Shown here piece after piece: positions 37,601 to 45,487 of a DNA stretch of 64,000 bases (position 1 is the first letter of the stretch; each line of letters begins with the position of its first letter). A program made the position numbers and the translations under genes. Under the pieces are notes generated by a model, which saw nothing but the letters and a program-made list of their open reading frames with translations, did not search any database and had not been told where the DNA came from. The stretch is from assembly GCF_012848175.1 (NCBI RefSeq), contig NZ_CP051651.1:4103501-4167500 (forward strand), given 5' to 3'. The stretch comes from Xanthomonas campestris pv. badrii. GTDB taxonomy: Bacteria > Pseudomonadota > Gammaproteobacteria > Xanthomonadales > Xanthomonadaceae.

Positions 37601-40600
37601 AGCGCGCCAACGAAATCGTTGTTGACATTATCTAGACGAACGTCATTGGCACTGGACGCGATGCGGCTACTGCCGGACACCTCAAGTGGACCCGTTTGCG
37701 AAATGGCGCCGAGAGCGCTGCGAGCCGTCAGTGTGCCGATACGGCCTTGTCCAAGATTGAGTGCATCCAGGCTCCAGACGTTGAGCTCTCCGACGTCGAG
37801 CACTCCCAGGGTCAGGGACGCGGCGCTATCAATCTGCGCCACTGCCGCGCTGAGATCAACCTTACCCGCCAGCTCGATGGATGGAGCACCCAATGTGATG
37901 GTACCCGAGCCCGCATTGAGCGCGGCGTCACCAAGGACACGGAGCGAGCCGCCCTGTCTTATCGCACCGCCGTCGCTGCTCGCCGACAACGTGCCAGCGA
38001 TGACGCCAAAGCCCAGATTCAGGTCACCATGACTGGTCGCATCCAGCGTGGTGACATCCAGTCGTCCCAGCGTCAATGCATTGGTGTCGGCAATCCCCAC
38101 CGCGCCGCCACGCAGCGAAACGGGTCCACCGAAGTCGTTGCCCGGTGCCACCAATGCGATGGCGCCCACACCGGCATCGAAAGAGGCGTTGCCGGATGCC
38201 GACAACACGCCCGTCTGGGTGATGTCGCCACCAGCAACCGCCGCGATGGCATCCACGCGCGAGGTTGCCAGCGACAGTGCGTTGACATCGCGCAGCTGCA
38301 CCGTACCCGCGGTCACTGCAAGCCCACCGCCAAAATCGTTGCCGCTCTCGTTCAACGTGACCGCGCCAGCGCCGGCGTCGATCACGCTGTCGCCGGCGAT
38401 GACGAGTGCGCCAGCCTGCCCGATGGCACCACCGTTGCTGGCGGCCGACAGGCTCCCTGCATTGCCCGCGCCCAGATTCAACAGGCCACTGCTTCTGACG
38501 TCGAGTGCGCCGACGGCAACCTGATCCAGGGTGAGCGCGTTGGCATCCACGATCCGGGCCGTTCCGGCAGTCAGGGTGAGCGCACCGGCAAAATCGTTGT
38601 TCGTACTGTCCAGCGTGATGGCACCACTGCCGGCGTTGAGCGTGCTGGTGCCGGTGATGTTGAGTGCGCCGGTCTGGACGATGCCGTCGCTGGTGCTGTT
38701 GGCGTTGAGCGCACCATCGACCGTGCCCTGGCCCAGGTTCAATGCGCCATTGCTGGTGACAGTGAGTGCGCCGGTGTTGAGCGTGCCCAGTGTCAGCGCG
38801 TTGGGGTCATTGAGTTGTATAGCGCCGCCTGTCAGCGTCACCGCGTTCTGGAAGTCGTTGTTGCCGGTCAGTGCAATGTTGGCGGTGCCGGCGTTTGCGT
38901 CAGTGAGACCACCAACCGTGAGTTGGCCGGCGGTCTGGTTGATCGCGGTATTGGTAGTGCGCAGGGTCAAGTTGCCGGTGGTGATGTCGTGTGCCAGCGT
39001 CAGCCCGTCGCGTGCATCCAAGACGACGTTGCTGCCGCTGAGGTTGCCGCCCGTGCTGAGGGCGCTGCCGGTGGCGGTCAGGCTGAGCGTGCCGGTGCCG
39101 GCGGAGATCGCCGATGCCGGGAGATCGAGCGCCTGCGCGGTCAACGCGATATCGCCATTGCTGTTGCCGGTGATCGATGACACCGACAAGGTGTTGCGGT
39201 CGGTCACGGTGATGCCGTTGCCGGTCACGCCGACGGCGCCCTGAAAATCGTTGTTGGCGTCATTCAGCGTGATTGCACTACTGCCGGCATCCATGGTGGA
39301 TGCGCCGCCGGCTGTGACTGCACCGGTCTGGGTGATGCCGCCACTGCCGCTGCGGGCGATCAGCGTGCCGGTGGTGCTGCCCTGCCCCAGGTTCAGTGCG
39401 CCGCCGCTGCGCGCGGCCAGCGTAGTGGTGGCGAAGCTGCCGAAACGCAACGCGCCGAGCGCATCGATCTGCACCTGGTCGCCGCTCACCGATACCGTGT
39501 CGCTGAACACATTGGACGGGCTGGTCAGCGATACATCGCCGCTGCCGGCGATGATCTCGGTGGTGCCGTCGACATCGGCCCTGCCGCTCTGCTGGGCAAT
39601 CGATGCATCGTCGGTGGTCAGCCGCAGGTTGCCGCTGGCGTTGACGTCGTGCCGCAGCACCATGCCGGCGCCTGCATCGAGGCTGACATTGCGCCCGCTC
39701 AGCACGCCGTTGGTCAGCAGGGTGCCGCTCTCCGAGCTCAGGCGAAGGTCCGCACTGCCGGTATCGATCGCCTGCATCGGCAGGCTGAGCGCGCGGCCTG
39801 CGGTCAGCGTGACCGGGCTGTTGCTGCCGCTGCTCAGCGAGGCGATGGACAGGTCGTTGCTGTCGTAGACGGCGATGCCGCTGCCGGTCAATGCCAGCTG
39901 CGCCACGAAGTCGTTGCCGCTGCCGGCCAGCGCAATGGCGCCGGTGCCGGCATCGACCGTGGCAAGCGCGCCGGCGGTGACCGCACCGGCGGTCTGGGTA
40001 ATGGCCGTGTTGTTGGTGGTCAGGGTCAGGCTGTCGGCGGCAGTGACGTCATGCGCCAGGGTCAACCCGCTGCCACCGCGCAGACGGATCTGGTTGGCGC
40101 TCAGCCCGCCGCTGGTGCCGAGCAGCCCGCCCTCGGCGGTCAGGCTCAGATTGCCGCTGCCGATGTCGATCGCCTGCGCGGGCAGCGACAGTCCGCCACC
40201 GGCAGTGAGGGCGACATCGCCGCCGGCTGCGGCGCTCAGTGCACCGATGCGCAGCGCGTTGCGGTCGTGGACCGAGATACCGGTGCCGGTCAATGCCAGC
40301 GCATCCTGGAAATCGTTGTCGCTGTTGCTCAGCGCAATGGCGCCGCTGCCCGCGTCCAGCGTGGCCGCACCGGTCAGGGTCAGTGCGCCGCTCTGCCCGA
40401 TCGTGCCGCCGTTGCTGGAAGCGGTCAGGCGGCCACCGATCGTTCCCTGCCCCAGGTCCAGGTTGCCGTGGCTGGCGACGGTGAGGGTGCTGGTGTCGAG
40501 ACTGCCGAGGTCGAGCGCGTTGCGGTCGTTGATCAGCACGGTGCCGCCGGTGAGCGACAGCGCACCCTGGAAGTCGTTGTTGGTGCCGTTCAAGGTGATT

Positions 40601-43359
40601 GCGCCGACGCCTGCCGCCGCCGAGGCGGTCGTGGCCCCGGTCACATCGAGCAGACCGGCGGTCTGGGTGATCGCTGCCGTGTCGCTGGTCAGCCCGAGCG
40701 TGCCGCGTGCCTGGATCGCGTGCGCCAGGTTCAGGGCGCCGCTGGCGCGCAGCGCCACGTTGTTGCCCGCCAGCGTGCCCGCGGTGGTCAGCGCACCGCC
40801 AAGCGAGATCAGGCTGAGATCCCCGGTGCCGGTGTCGATCGCCTGCGCGGGCAGCGTGAGCGCACCGCCCGCCAGCACCTGGACGGCAGCGGTCCCGGTG
40901 GTGGTCAGCGCGCCCACGGTCAGGGCGTTGGCGTCGCGCAGGGTGATGCCGTTGCCGGTGAGGCCGACAGCCGCCTGGAAATCGTTGCCGGCGTTGTCCA
41001 GGGTGATGGTGCCGCTGCCGGCATTCAGCGTGCTGGCGCCGGTCACGGTCAGTGGATTGGTCTGGGTGATCGCCCCACCGCCGCTGTTGGCGGTCAATGC
41101 GCCGTTGATGGTGCCTCTGCCCAGGTTCAAGGCACCGTTGCTGTTGACGGTCAGCGCACCGGTGTTCAACGTCCCCAGGGAAATCCCGTCGACATCGTTG
41201 AGTTGCACGTTGCCGGCGGAGAGATTCAGCACGCCGGAAAAATTATTGCCCGCCCCGGTCAGGGCGAGCGCGCCGCCATCGGTGTTGGCGGTGGTGGTGG
41301 TGGCCACCACCACGCTGCCCGCGCTCTGGTTCACCGCGGCATTGCCGGTGGTCAGGTTCAGCGACGTGGCATCGATGTCGTGACCGATGGCGACGCCGTC
41401 ACGCGCGCGCAAGCTCACGGTGCCGCCACGGAGGTTGCCGGCCGTACTCAGCGCACCGCCGTTGGAAGCCAGATACAGCAAGGCGGTGCCGGTGTCGATC
41501 GCGAAAGGGGACAGGCTGAGGGTGGCATTGGAGAACAGCTCCACCGCGCCGTTGGGGCCGTTGGTCAACGCAGTGATGCTGAGATCGTTGCGGTCGTGCA
41601 GGTTGATGCTGCCGCCGGTGAGGCTGAGGGCGCCGGTGAAGTCGTTGCCGTTGTTGCCTAATGCAATGGCGCCGCCGACGGCATTGATGGTGCCGGTACC
41701 GGTGACGTTCAACACGTCGGCCTGGGTGATGGTCCCGCCGTTGCTGATGGCAGTCAGGACACCGCCCACCGTGCCGGTCCCGAGGTTCAAGTCGCCCGTG
41801 CTGGTGGCAGTGAGGTTGCCGGTGGACAGCGTCCCCAGCGTCAGCGCGTTGCTGTCGGTGATGCTGGTGGTGCCGCCGGTCAGCGTGACTGCCTGCTGGA
41901 AATCATTGCTGCCGGTAGCCAGCGTGATGCCGCCGGTGCCGGCCTGCAGGTTGCTGGTGCCGGTCACAGTCAGACCGCTCACCGTGGACTGGCTGATCGC
42001 CCCGTTGTTGCTGGTGGCAGCCAGCGTGCCGGTCACACTACCGCTGCCCAGATTGAGCGCGCCATTGCTCGTGGCGGTGAGGTTGCCGGTGGACAGCGTC
42101 CCCAGCATCAGCGCATTGCCATCGTTGATGCTGGTGGCGCCAGCGGTGATGGTGACCGCGCCGGTGAAGTCATTGCCCGCGTTGTCCAGGGTGAGCGTAT
42201 TGGCGGCCAGCGCGAAGGTGCTGGTTCCGTCCACATCGAGTGCGTTGGTCTGAGCGAGGTCGCGCGCGTTGGTCACGCTCAAGTTGCGGCCGACCGTTGC
42301 GCCGATGGTGTCCATCTGGTTGCTGCCGGTGAGCAGGAGATCATTGCCGGTCGTGGCATCCAGTCTGGCGGCGGTCAGCACGCCGGTTTGTTGCACGCTG
42401 CCCTCGGTGGAGTAGCTGATCGAGCCGGTATCGACATCGATGCTGCCGCTGCCACCGATGGAGGTGCCGGTGGCGCCATTGGCGATCAACGAGACATTGC
42501 CGTCGCTTCCGGCATCGGACAGCGAGGCGGCACTGATGATGCCGCTGTTGTTGATCAGCTCACTGAACACCCCGCTGGCGGCACGGGCCTGCAAGCTGAT
42601 GGTGCCGCCGGGCGCGATCAGGCTGCCGGTGTTCTGCACGGCCAGCGTGGCGAGCTGCGATTGCAATGCGCGGGTGATGATGACGCCGAAACCGCCGGAT
42701 TCAAACGTGAGCGTGGCACGGTCGGCGCCTGCCAGGGTGATGTTGCCCGCGGTGGCGGTGATGGTGCCATTGTTGACCACCTGACCACCGATCAGGTTGA
42801 CCGAGCCGGCCGCGGCGGTGATGGTGCCGCTGTTGATGACCGGAGCGGTGGAACCGCCGGCATCGAGCGCGTCGGTACTATTCATGAAGTTGGCCGCGCT
42901 GGTGCCCAGGCTGCTGGCCACCAGCCCGCCGACATTGACCTGCGCGGTGTCGCCGAACAGCACGCCGCGGCTGTTGATCAGGAACACCTGCCCGTTGGAA
43001 CTGAGGTTGCCGAAGATCTGGCTGGGCGCGCTGCCGCCGATCAGGTTGAGCACCGCCGCGCTCGTGGAAGGCTGATCGAAGCGCACCGTCGCCGCCGAGC
43101 CGACGTCGAAGGACGACCAGGTCAGCGCCATCCGGTTCGAGGTCTGGGTGATCACCTGGGTGGCGCCGCTGGGCGCCTGGATGGTGCCGGTGCCACCGGC
43201 GATGCTGCCCCCGGTCGGCAGCTGGGTGCTGGCGACCTGCGCGGCGGCCGGTGCGCTGAGCGTGAGCGCGGCGGCCAGCGCAAGCGCCAGCGGCGCACGC
43301 GGCGGCAACGCACGGGGGCAACGGCCTGCTGCGGTGACGGCGGTGTGGGTGGCGTGCAT
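34672..43359 (-). CDS. Giant filamentous-haemagglutinin-like exoprotein (TpsA)
   Basis: 2,895 residues. An extended signal peptide (MHATHTAVTAAGRCPRALPP...LSAPAAAQ) precedes a two-partner secretion domain with the usual GGSAPSQIFGNL and FLINSRGVLFG segments (NSRG in place of NPNG). The rest is about twenty tandem beta-helix repeats of roughly 87 residues built round NDF, NALTLG, NLGQG and DAGSGAITL motifs. Two cysteines close to the end (CDAGDPDAVC) are the only ones I found after the signal peptide; paired C-terminal cysteines anchor HMW1-type adhesins at the surface. Probably a large adhesin exported by the TpsB encoded 11 bases upstream. The frame upstream of 43,359 is only a shadow of tpsB. 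Confidence 0.92.
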   Translation of the reverse strand: MHATHTAVTAAGRCPRALPPRAPLALALAAALTLSAPAAAQVASTQLPTGGSIAGGTGTIQAPSGATQVITQTSNRMALTWSSFDVGSAATVRFDQPSTSAAVLNLIGGSAPSQIFGNLSSNGQVFLINSRGVLFGDTAQVNVGGLVASSLGTSAANFMNSTDALDAGGSTAPVINSGTITAAAGSVNLIGGQVVNNGTITATAGNITLAGADRATLTFESGGFGVIITRALQSQLATLAVQNTGSLIAPGGTISLQARAASGVFSELINNSGIISAASLSDAGSDGNVSLIANGATGTSIGGSGSIDVDTGSISYSTEGSVQQTGVLTAARLDATTGNDLLLTGSNQMDTIGATVGRNLSVTNARDLAQTNALDVDGTSTFALAANTLTLDNAGNDFTGAVTITAGATSINDGNALMLGTLSTGNLTATSNGALNLGSGSVTGTLAATSNNGAISQSTVSGLTVTGTSNLQAGTGGITLATGSNDFQQAVTLTGGTTSITDSNALTLGTLSTGNLTATSTGDLNLGTGTVGGVLTAISNGGTITQADVLNVTGTGTINAVGGAIALGNNGNDFTGALSLTGGSINLHDRNDLSITALTNGPNGAVELFSNATLSLSPFAIDTGTALLYLASNGGALSTAGNLRGGTVSLRARDGVAIGHDIDATSLNLTTGNAAVNQSAGSVVVATTTTANTDGGALALTGAGNNFSGVLNLSAGNVQLNDVDGISLGTLNTGALTVNSNGALNLGRGTINGALTANSGGGAITQTNPLTVTGASTLNAGSGTITLDNAGNDFQAAVGLTGNGITLRDANALTVGALTTTGTAAVQVLAGGALTLPAQAIDTGTGDLSLISLGGALTTAGTLAGNNVALRASGALNLAHAIQARGTLGLTSDTAAITQTAGLLDVTGATTASAAAGVGAITLNGTNNDFQGALSLTGGTVLINDRNALDLGSLDTSTLTVASHGNLDLGQGTIGGRLTASSNGGTIGQSGALTLTGAATLDAGSGAIALSNSDNDFQDALALTGTGISVHDRNALRIGALSAAAGGDVALTAGGGLSLPAQAIDIGSGNLSLTAEGGLLGTSGGLSANQIRLRGGSGLTLAHDVTAADSLTLTTNNTAITQTAGAVTAGALATVDAGTGAIALAGSGNDFVAQLALTGSGIAVYDSNDLSIASLSSGSNSPVTLTAGRALSLPMQAIDTGSADLRLSSESGTLLTNGVLSGRNVSLDAGAGMVLRHDVNASGNLRLTTDDASIAQQSGRADVDGTTEIIAGSGDVSLTSPSNVFSDTVSVSGDQVQIDALGALRFGSFATTTLAARSGGALNLGQGSTTGTLIARSGSGGITQTGAVTAGGASTMDAGSSAITLNDANNDFQGAVGVTGNGITVTDRNTLSVSSITGNSNGDIALTAQALDLPASAISAGTGTLSLTATGSALSTGGNLSGSNVVLDARDGLTLAHDITTGNLTLRTTNTAINQTAGQLTVGGLTDANAGTANIALTGNNDFQNAVTLTGGAIQLNDPNALTLGTLNTGALTVTSNGALNLGQGTVDGALNANSTSDGIVQTGALNITGTSTLNAGSGAITLDSTNNDFAGALTLTAGTARIVDANALTLDQVAVGALDVRSSGLLNLGAGNAGSLSAASNGGAIGQAGALVIAGDSVIDAGAGAVTLNESGNDFGGGLAVTAGTVQLRDVNALSLATSRVDAIAAVAGGDITQTGVLSASGNASFDAGVGAIALVAPGNDFGGPVSLRGGAVGIADTNALTLGRLDVTTLDATSHGDLNLGFGVIAGTLSASSDGGAIRQGGSLRVLGDAALNAGSGTITLGAPSIELAGKVDLSAAVAQIDSAASLTLGVLDVGELNVWSLDALNLGQGRIGTLTARSALGAISQTGPLEVSGSSRIASSANDVRLDNVNNDFVGALSVFGKDVTLIDRNALMLGQVDAQQLTVTSTGPLNLGWGWVSGALRATSNGGAIDQIVAIGVGGASVIDAGTGTITLADRFNDFIGGVSLFGGASRIADNNALTLDTFAVTSLSATSNATPLDWATRETLTFGSGRVDGALTAISSGGAIVQRGALSVGGVTTLDAASTNSFVATAGSITLTGNNAFAGAVSLTGGATQLNAGSALTVGAVNTGALTVTSNGALNLGQGTVDGALIANSASGAITQAGALNVSGTSTLTAGSSAITLNDADNDFSGAVTAAGSGIVLVDRNDLQVASVQSGGNASVSLDAGGALQLPASAIDVGTGALSLIARGGTLTTTHALRGGDVQLSGANGITLGEGISASGTLRLRSTNAAITQNAGTLQVAGNSVVDAGSGAITLDAAGNDFQGLLALTGGAMRVRDANALTLDALDTGALNVASNGALNLGFGLVDGDLDAASNGGAVTQTAALTVTGATRINSAGATIALADAGNDFQSALSLSGGDTRVRDRNGLTLGTLDVGALDVASGAGLNLGQGRIGGTLVARSGSNGIGSTGRLTAQAVVRPAATGVDITQQGALTIVVNSVLDAGTGAIVLTDAGNDFQGSVQASGGSIALADRNDLAAAAQSGGAVDLQAGGQLSSSGAISGSSVTLGSGGAMQLAHDITSAGTLNLRSGGAITQRAGSLRAAQLSGSAAGVATLTGAGNAIGTLGDFSAQGLDVFSATTLQVSGRVDGGSLLRLGSGGALLLDGQLNGASTWLQAVAGIGQRAGSTLTANLLSGNAAGPVVLGDAGSFIDNRVVRLGNFTASNGFSLTNAGDLTLVLSDGSSYSVDAGDSALFLSVRGDLVQDGRATLRDGIGSFSATGRIGTQDNPLYVIGTGTQTIGLVGAPPAYFNATTADGGLLDLGGGSSFNVPASAFAGRAQSSASRTIAFVDLSASGTPYRAFGLVRPGLRLPDDQQPACDAGDPDAVCTPQ
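35100..42250 (-). repeat. Tandem ~260-bp coding repeats in the TpsA gene
   Basis: Limits are approximate. About twenty-two units each give an NDF-type motif and a GSGAITL-type motif in the protein. Some are longer, with an added LPAQAIDTG...LSGRNV module. Many stretches are near identical between units, so unequal recombination and assembly errors are likely here. The repetitiveness also creates long spurious frames on both strands. Confidence 0.8.
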
Positions 43360-43370
43360 GCGCAGATTCC

Positions 43371-45059
43371 TCAGAAAGTGAAGCCGAAACGCGTGTAGAT
43401 GCGGGCGTCGTCGCGTCCGTCGGAGGCGTTGCGGCTCCCGGTCGGCAGGGCGGCGGTGAGGCGCCATTCGAAATTGGCGTACTGCGGCAGGCGGAAGGTG
43501 ATGCCCACACCGGCGGCGTCGAAGGTCGCTGGCGCGGCCACGCCATTGGCCGCATACACGCGGGCGTGGTCGGCGAACACGTCCAGCTCCAGCAGCTCGC
43601 GCCACGGGCGGCCGTTGAACGGCGAGGCGACATCGGCAAAGCCCGGCGCATCGACGTGGTACTCCAGCGCGGTGTAGTACCCGCGGTCGCCCAGTGCGTC
43701 GGACACCGGATAGGCGCGCACGCTGTCCGGCCCGCCGACGGCGAACTGCTCCAGCGGCGCCAGCGTGTCGTCGCTGTATTGGCCGCTGAACTTGAAATAC
43801 AGCCGCTGGGTGCGGCTGAGATATTGCAGGCGGGTATAGGACAGCCGCGTCAGGGTGAAATGGCTGTCGCGGTCGGGGGTGACCAGATCCGGCTCGGCCG
43901 AGCCATCGCGCAGGGCCTGGCGCACGCTGAGCTGCAACAGGTCCACTCCGCGCCAGCGCAGGTCGGTGCGGCGCAGCGAGGCGCCGAGTTCGGCCACGTC
44001 GAAGGATTGGTCGGACAAGTTCAGGCCGGCCGCTTCCAGCCGCGATGTTTCCCGCAGATACCGCGCCGAACCCTGCAGCTGCAGCAGATCCTGGTTGATG
44101 AATTTCCAGTCGGCACCGGCATACACCACCGAGGTCGGGCCGCGGAGCCCAAGCCGGGCGAACACGCCGTTGCGGACTTCCAGCTCGCTGCGGCTGGCGC
44201 CGACCACCGCGCTCAGGCCCGACACCTGCCCCACCGGCACCGCATACGACAACGCGCCGATCTGGCTCTGCCGCGGCGACAGCGAATAGGCGTAGTTGGC
44301 GGCGAACACATCGCCCAGCCCGAGCGGGCTGTTCCAGGTGATGCCGGCCTGGGCGCGATAGCGGCCGGTGAGTTCGGTGCCGTAGTTGTTGCCGCCCAGG
44401 CTGATCACGTACGGGCGGGCGGCTTCGCTGGCGACCAGCACCACATCGGTCTCGCCGGCGTTCTGGCCAGGTTGCAGCACCGAGGACAACGACACCCCGG
44501 GCAGATCGCGCGCATACAGCAGCGCGGTGTCCACGTCCTGCTTGCGCAGCGGGCGGCCCTGCAACTGGCGCAGCGGCGCAGACAGCGCGTTGCCGCGGTA
44601 GCGCGCCGCGCCCTGCACGGTGATCTGGCCGATGCGCCCCTCGAGCATGCGGATCTCGATGATGCGGTCGGCGCCCGGGGTCTGCGCCGGCAGGTAGGCG
44701 GTGCTGACGATGAAGCCGGCGGTGCGATAGGCCTGGGTGATGGTGTCGGCCACCGCCTGCAGCTGGTCGAAGCGCAACGCCACTTCCGGCTGGCCCTGCG
44801 CCAGCGTGGCAAAGGCGGCATCGGCCACGGCCTGGATGCGTGCCGGGTCGATGCCGGCGTCGGGATAGTTGCCGACATCGCGCACGCGAAAGCCGCGCAC
44901 CGGCAAGGTGGCTGCGGCATCGCCACGGTCCTTCATGGCCGGCAGGGCGGCACCGTCGGTGGTAGCGGAGGCAGTCGCGCCATCCTGGGCTTGCGCCCAC
45001 GCGGGAACGGCCAGCAGCAGGCACGCCGACACCGCCGCGGCCAGACACGTCATACGCAT
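43371..45059 (-). CDS. Two-partner secretion outer-membrane transporter (TpsB, ShlB/FhaC type)
   Basis: 562 residues with a signal peptide (LLLAVPAWAQAQ), POTRA domains (about 50-230; VRGFRVRDVGNYP, EGRIGQITVQG) and a C-terminal beta-barrel with the VRAYPVSDALGDRGYY motif of the family and a terminal phenylalanine. It would fold in the outer membrane and export the TpsA encoded next. Two ATGs are possible: 45,059 and 45,053; the latter overlaps the stop of the upstream small gene (ATGA). It has no room for a promoter of its own. Confidence 0.92.
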   Translation of the reverse strand: MRMTCLAAAVSACLLLAVPAWAQAQDGATASATTDGAALPAMKDRGDAAATLPVRGFRVRDVGNYPDAGIDPARIQAVADAAFATLAQGQPEVALRFDQLQAVADTITQAYRTAGFIVSTAYLPAQTPGADRIIEIRMLEGRIGQITVQGAARYRGNALSAPLRQLQGRPLRKQDVDTALLYARDLPGVSLSSVLQPGQNAGETDVVLVASEAARPYVISLGGNNYGTELTGRYRAQAGITWNSPLGLGDVFAANYAYSLSPRQSQIGALSYAVPVGQVSGLSAVVGASRSELEVRNGVFARLGLRGPTSVVYAGADWKFINQDLLQLQGSARYLRETSRLEAAGLNLSDQSFDVAELGASLRRTDLRWRGVDLLQLSVRQALRDGSAEPDLVTPDRDSHFTLTRLSYTRLQYLSRTQRLYFKFSGQYSDDTLAPLEQFAVGGPDSVRAYPVSDALGDRGYYTALEYHVDAPGFADVASPFNGRPWRELLELDVFADHARVYAANGVAAPATFDAAGVGITFRLPQYANFEWRLTAALPTGSRNASDGRDDARIYTRFGFTF

Positions 45060-45487
45060 ACGTCACTTACCCCTAAAAACATCCGTTGTCGCGCATGCCC
45101 GACGGGCCCGGCAGCGCATGCGGCCTGATGCAGACCCGCATGACGTTCGGTGTGGTTGCGCTCGCCCCTGACTGAACGTCGGTCGAACCCCGACGTACAT
45201 TTATGGAATGTTAGCAACATTAGTGCGACGAGAGTCACTGTTACGACAATTGCCCGGGCGCGCCCGCGTGGTTGACTGAACCGATTAGGCTGCGGCGGCG
45301 AGCTGGAGCGCTGTCCCGGCGGCGACTGGGTGTTGCGCAAGGTGGCGCCCTGCGCCTGGCGCGCGGCCTCCAGCACGCTGCGGCGGCGCGCGCGGTATTG
45401 CGCGCGGTCGAGCTGGCCGTGCTGGTGCGCCTGGGCCAGGGCCTGGAGTTGCGCGTTGGCCGGATGGGCCGGGGTGCCGTGGCTCAT
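45050..45487 (-). CDS. Small SHOCT-like single-span membrane protein, unknown function
   Basis: 145 residues. Start ATG overlaps the kinase stop (45,484-45,487) and the stop overlaps tpsB starts, so it links the two. The N-terminal part (LQALAQAHQHGQLDRAQYRARRRSVLEAA) resembles a SHOCT helix pair; a membrane segment (AIVVTVTLVALMLLTF) follows at about 80-97. The last 45 residues look less protein-like, so the true function may need only the first 100. Coupling on both sides is the main support. Confidence 0.6.
   Translation of the reverse strand: MSHGTPAHPANAQLQALAQAHQHGQLDRAQYRARRRSVLEAARQAQGATLRNTQSPPGQRSSSPPQPNRFSQPRGRARAIVVTVTLVALMLLTFHKCTSGFDRRSVRGERNHTERHAGLHQAACAAGPVGHARQRMFLGVSDVCV

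Noticed and set aside
34675..42253. Long plus-strand frames (up to 960 codons) opposite the adhesin gene
   Set aside because: They mirror the repetitive GC-rich tpsA coding sequence, have low-complexity translations and no family features; the minus strand reads as a canonical TPS exoprotein.
43360..45066. N-terminal extension of the giant minus-strand frame to 3,464 codons
   Set aside because: This part is an out-of-frame shadow of tpsB; the real signal peptide starts at 43,359.
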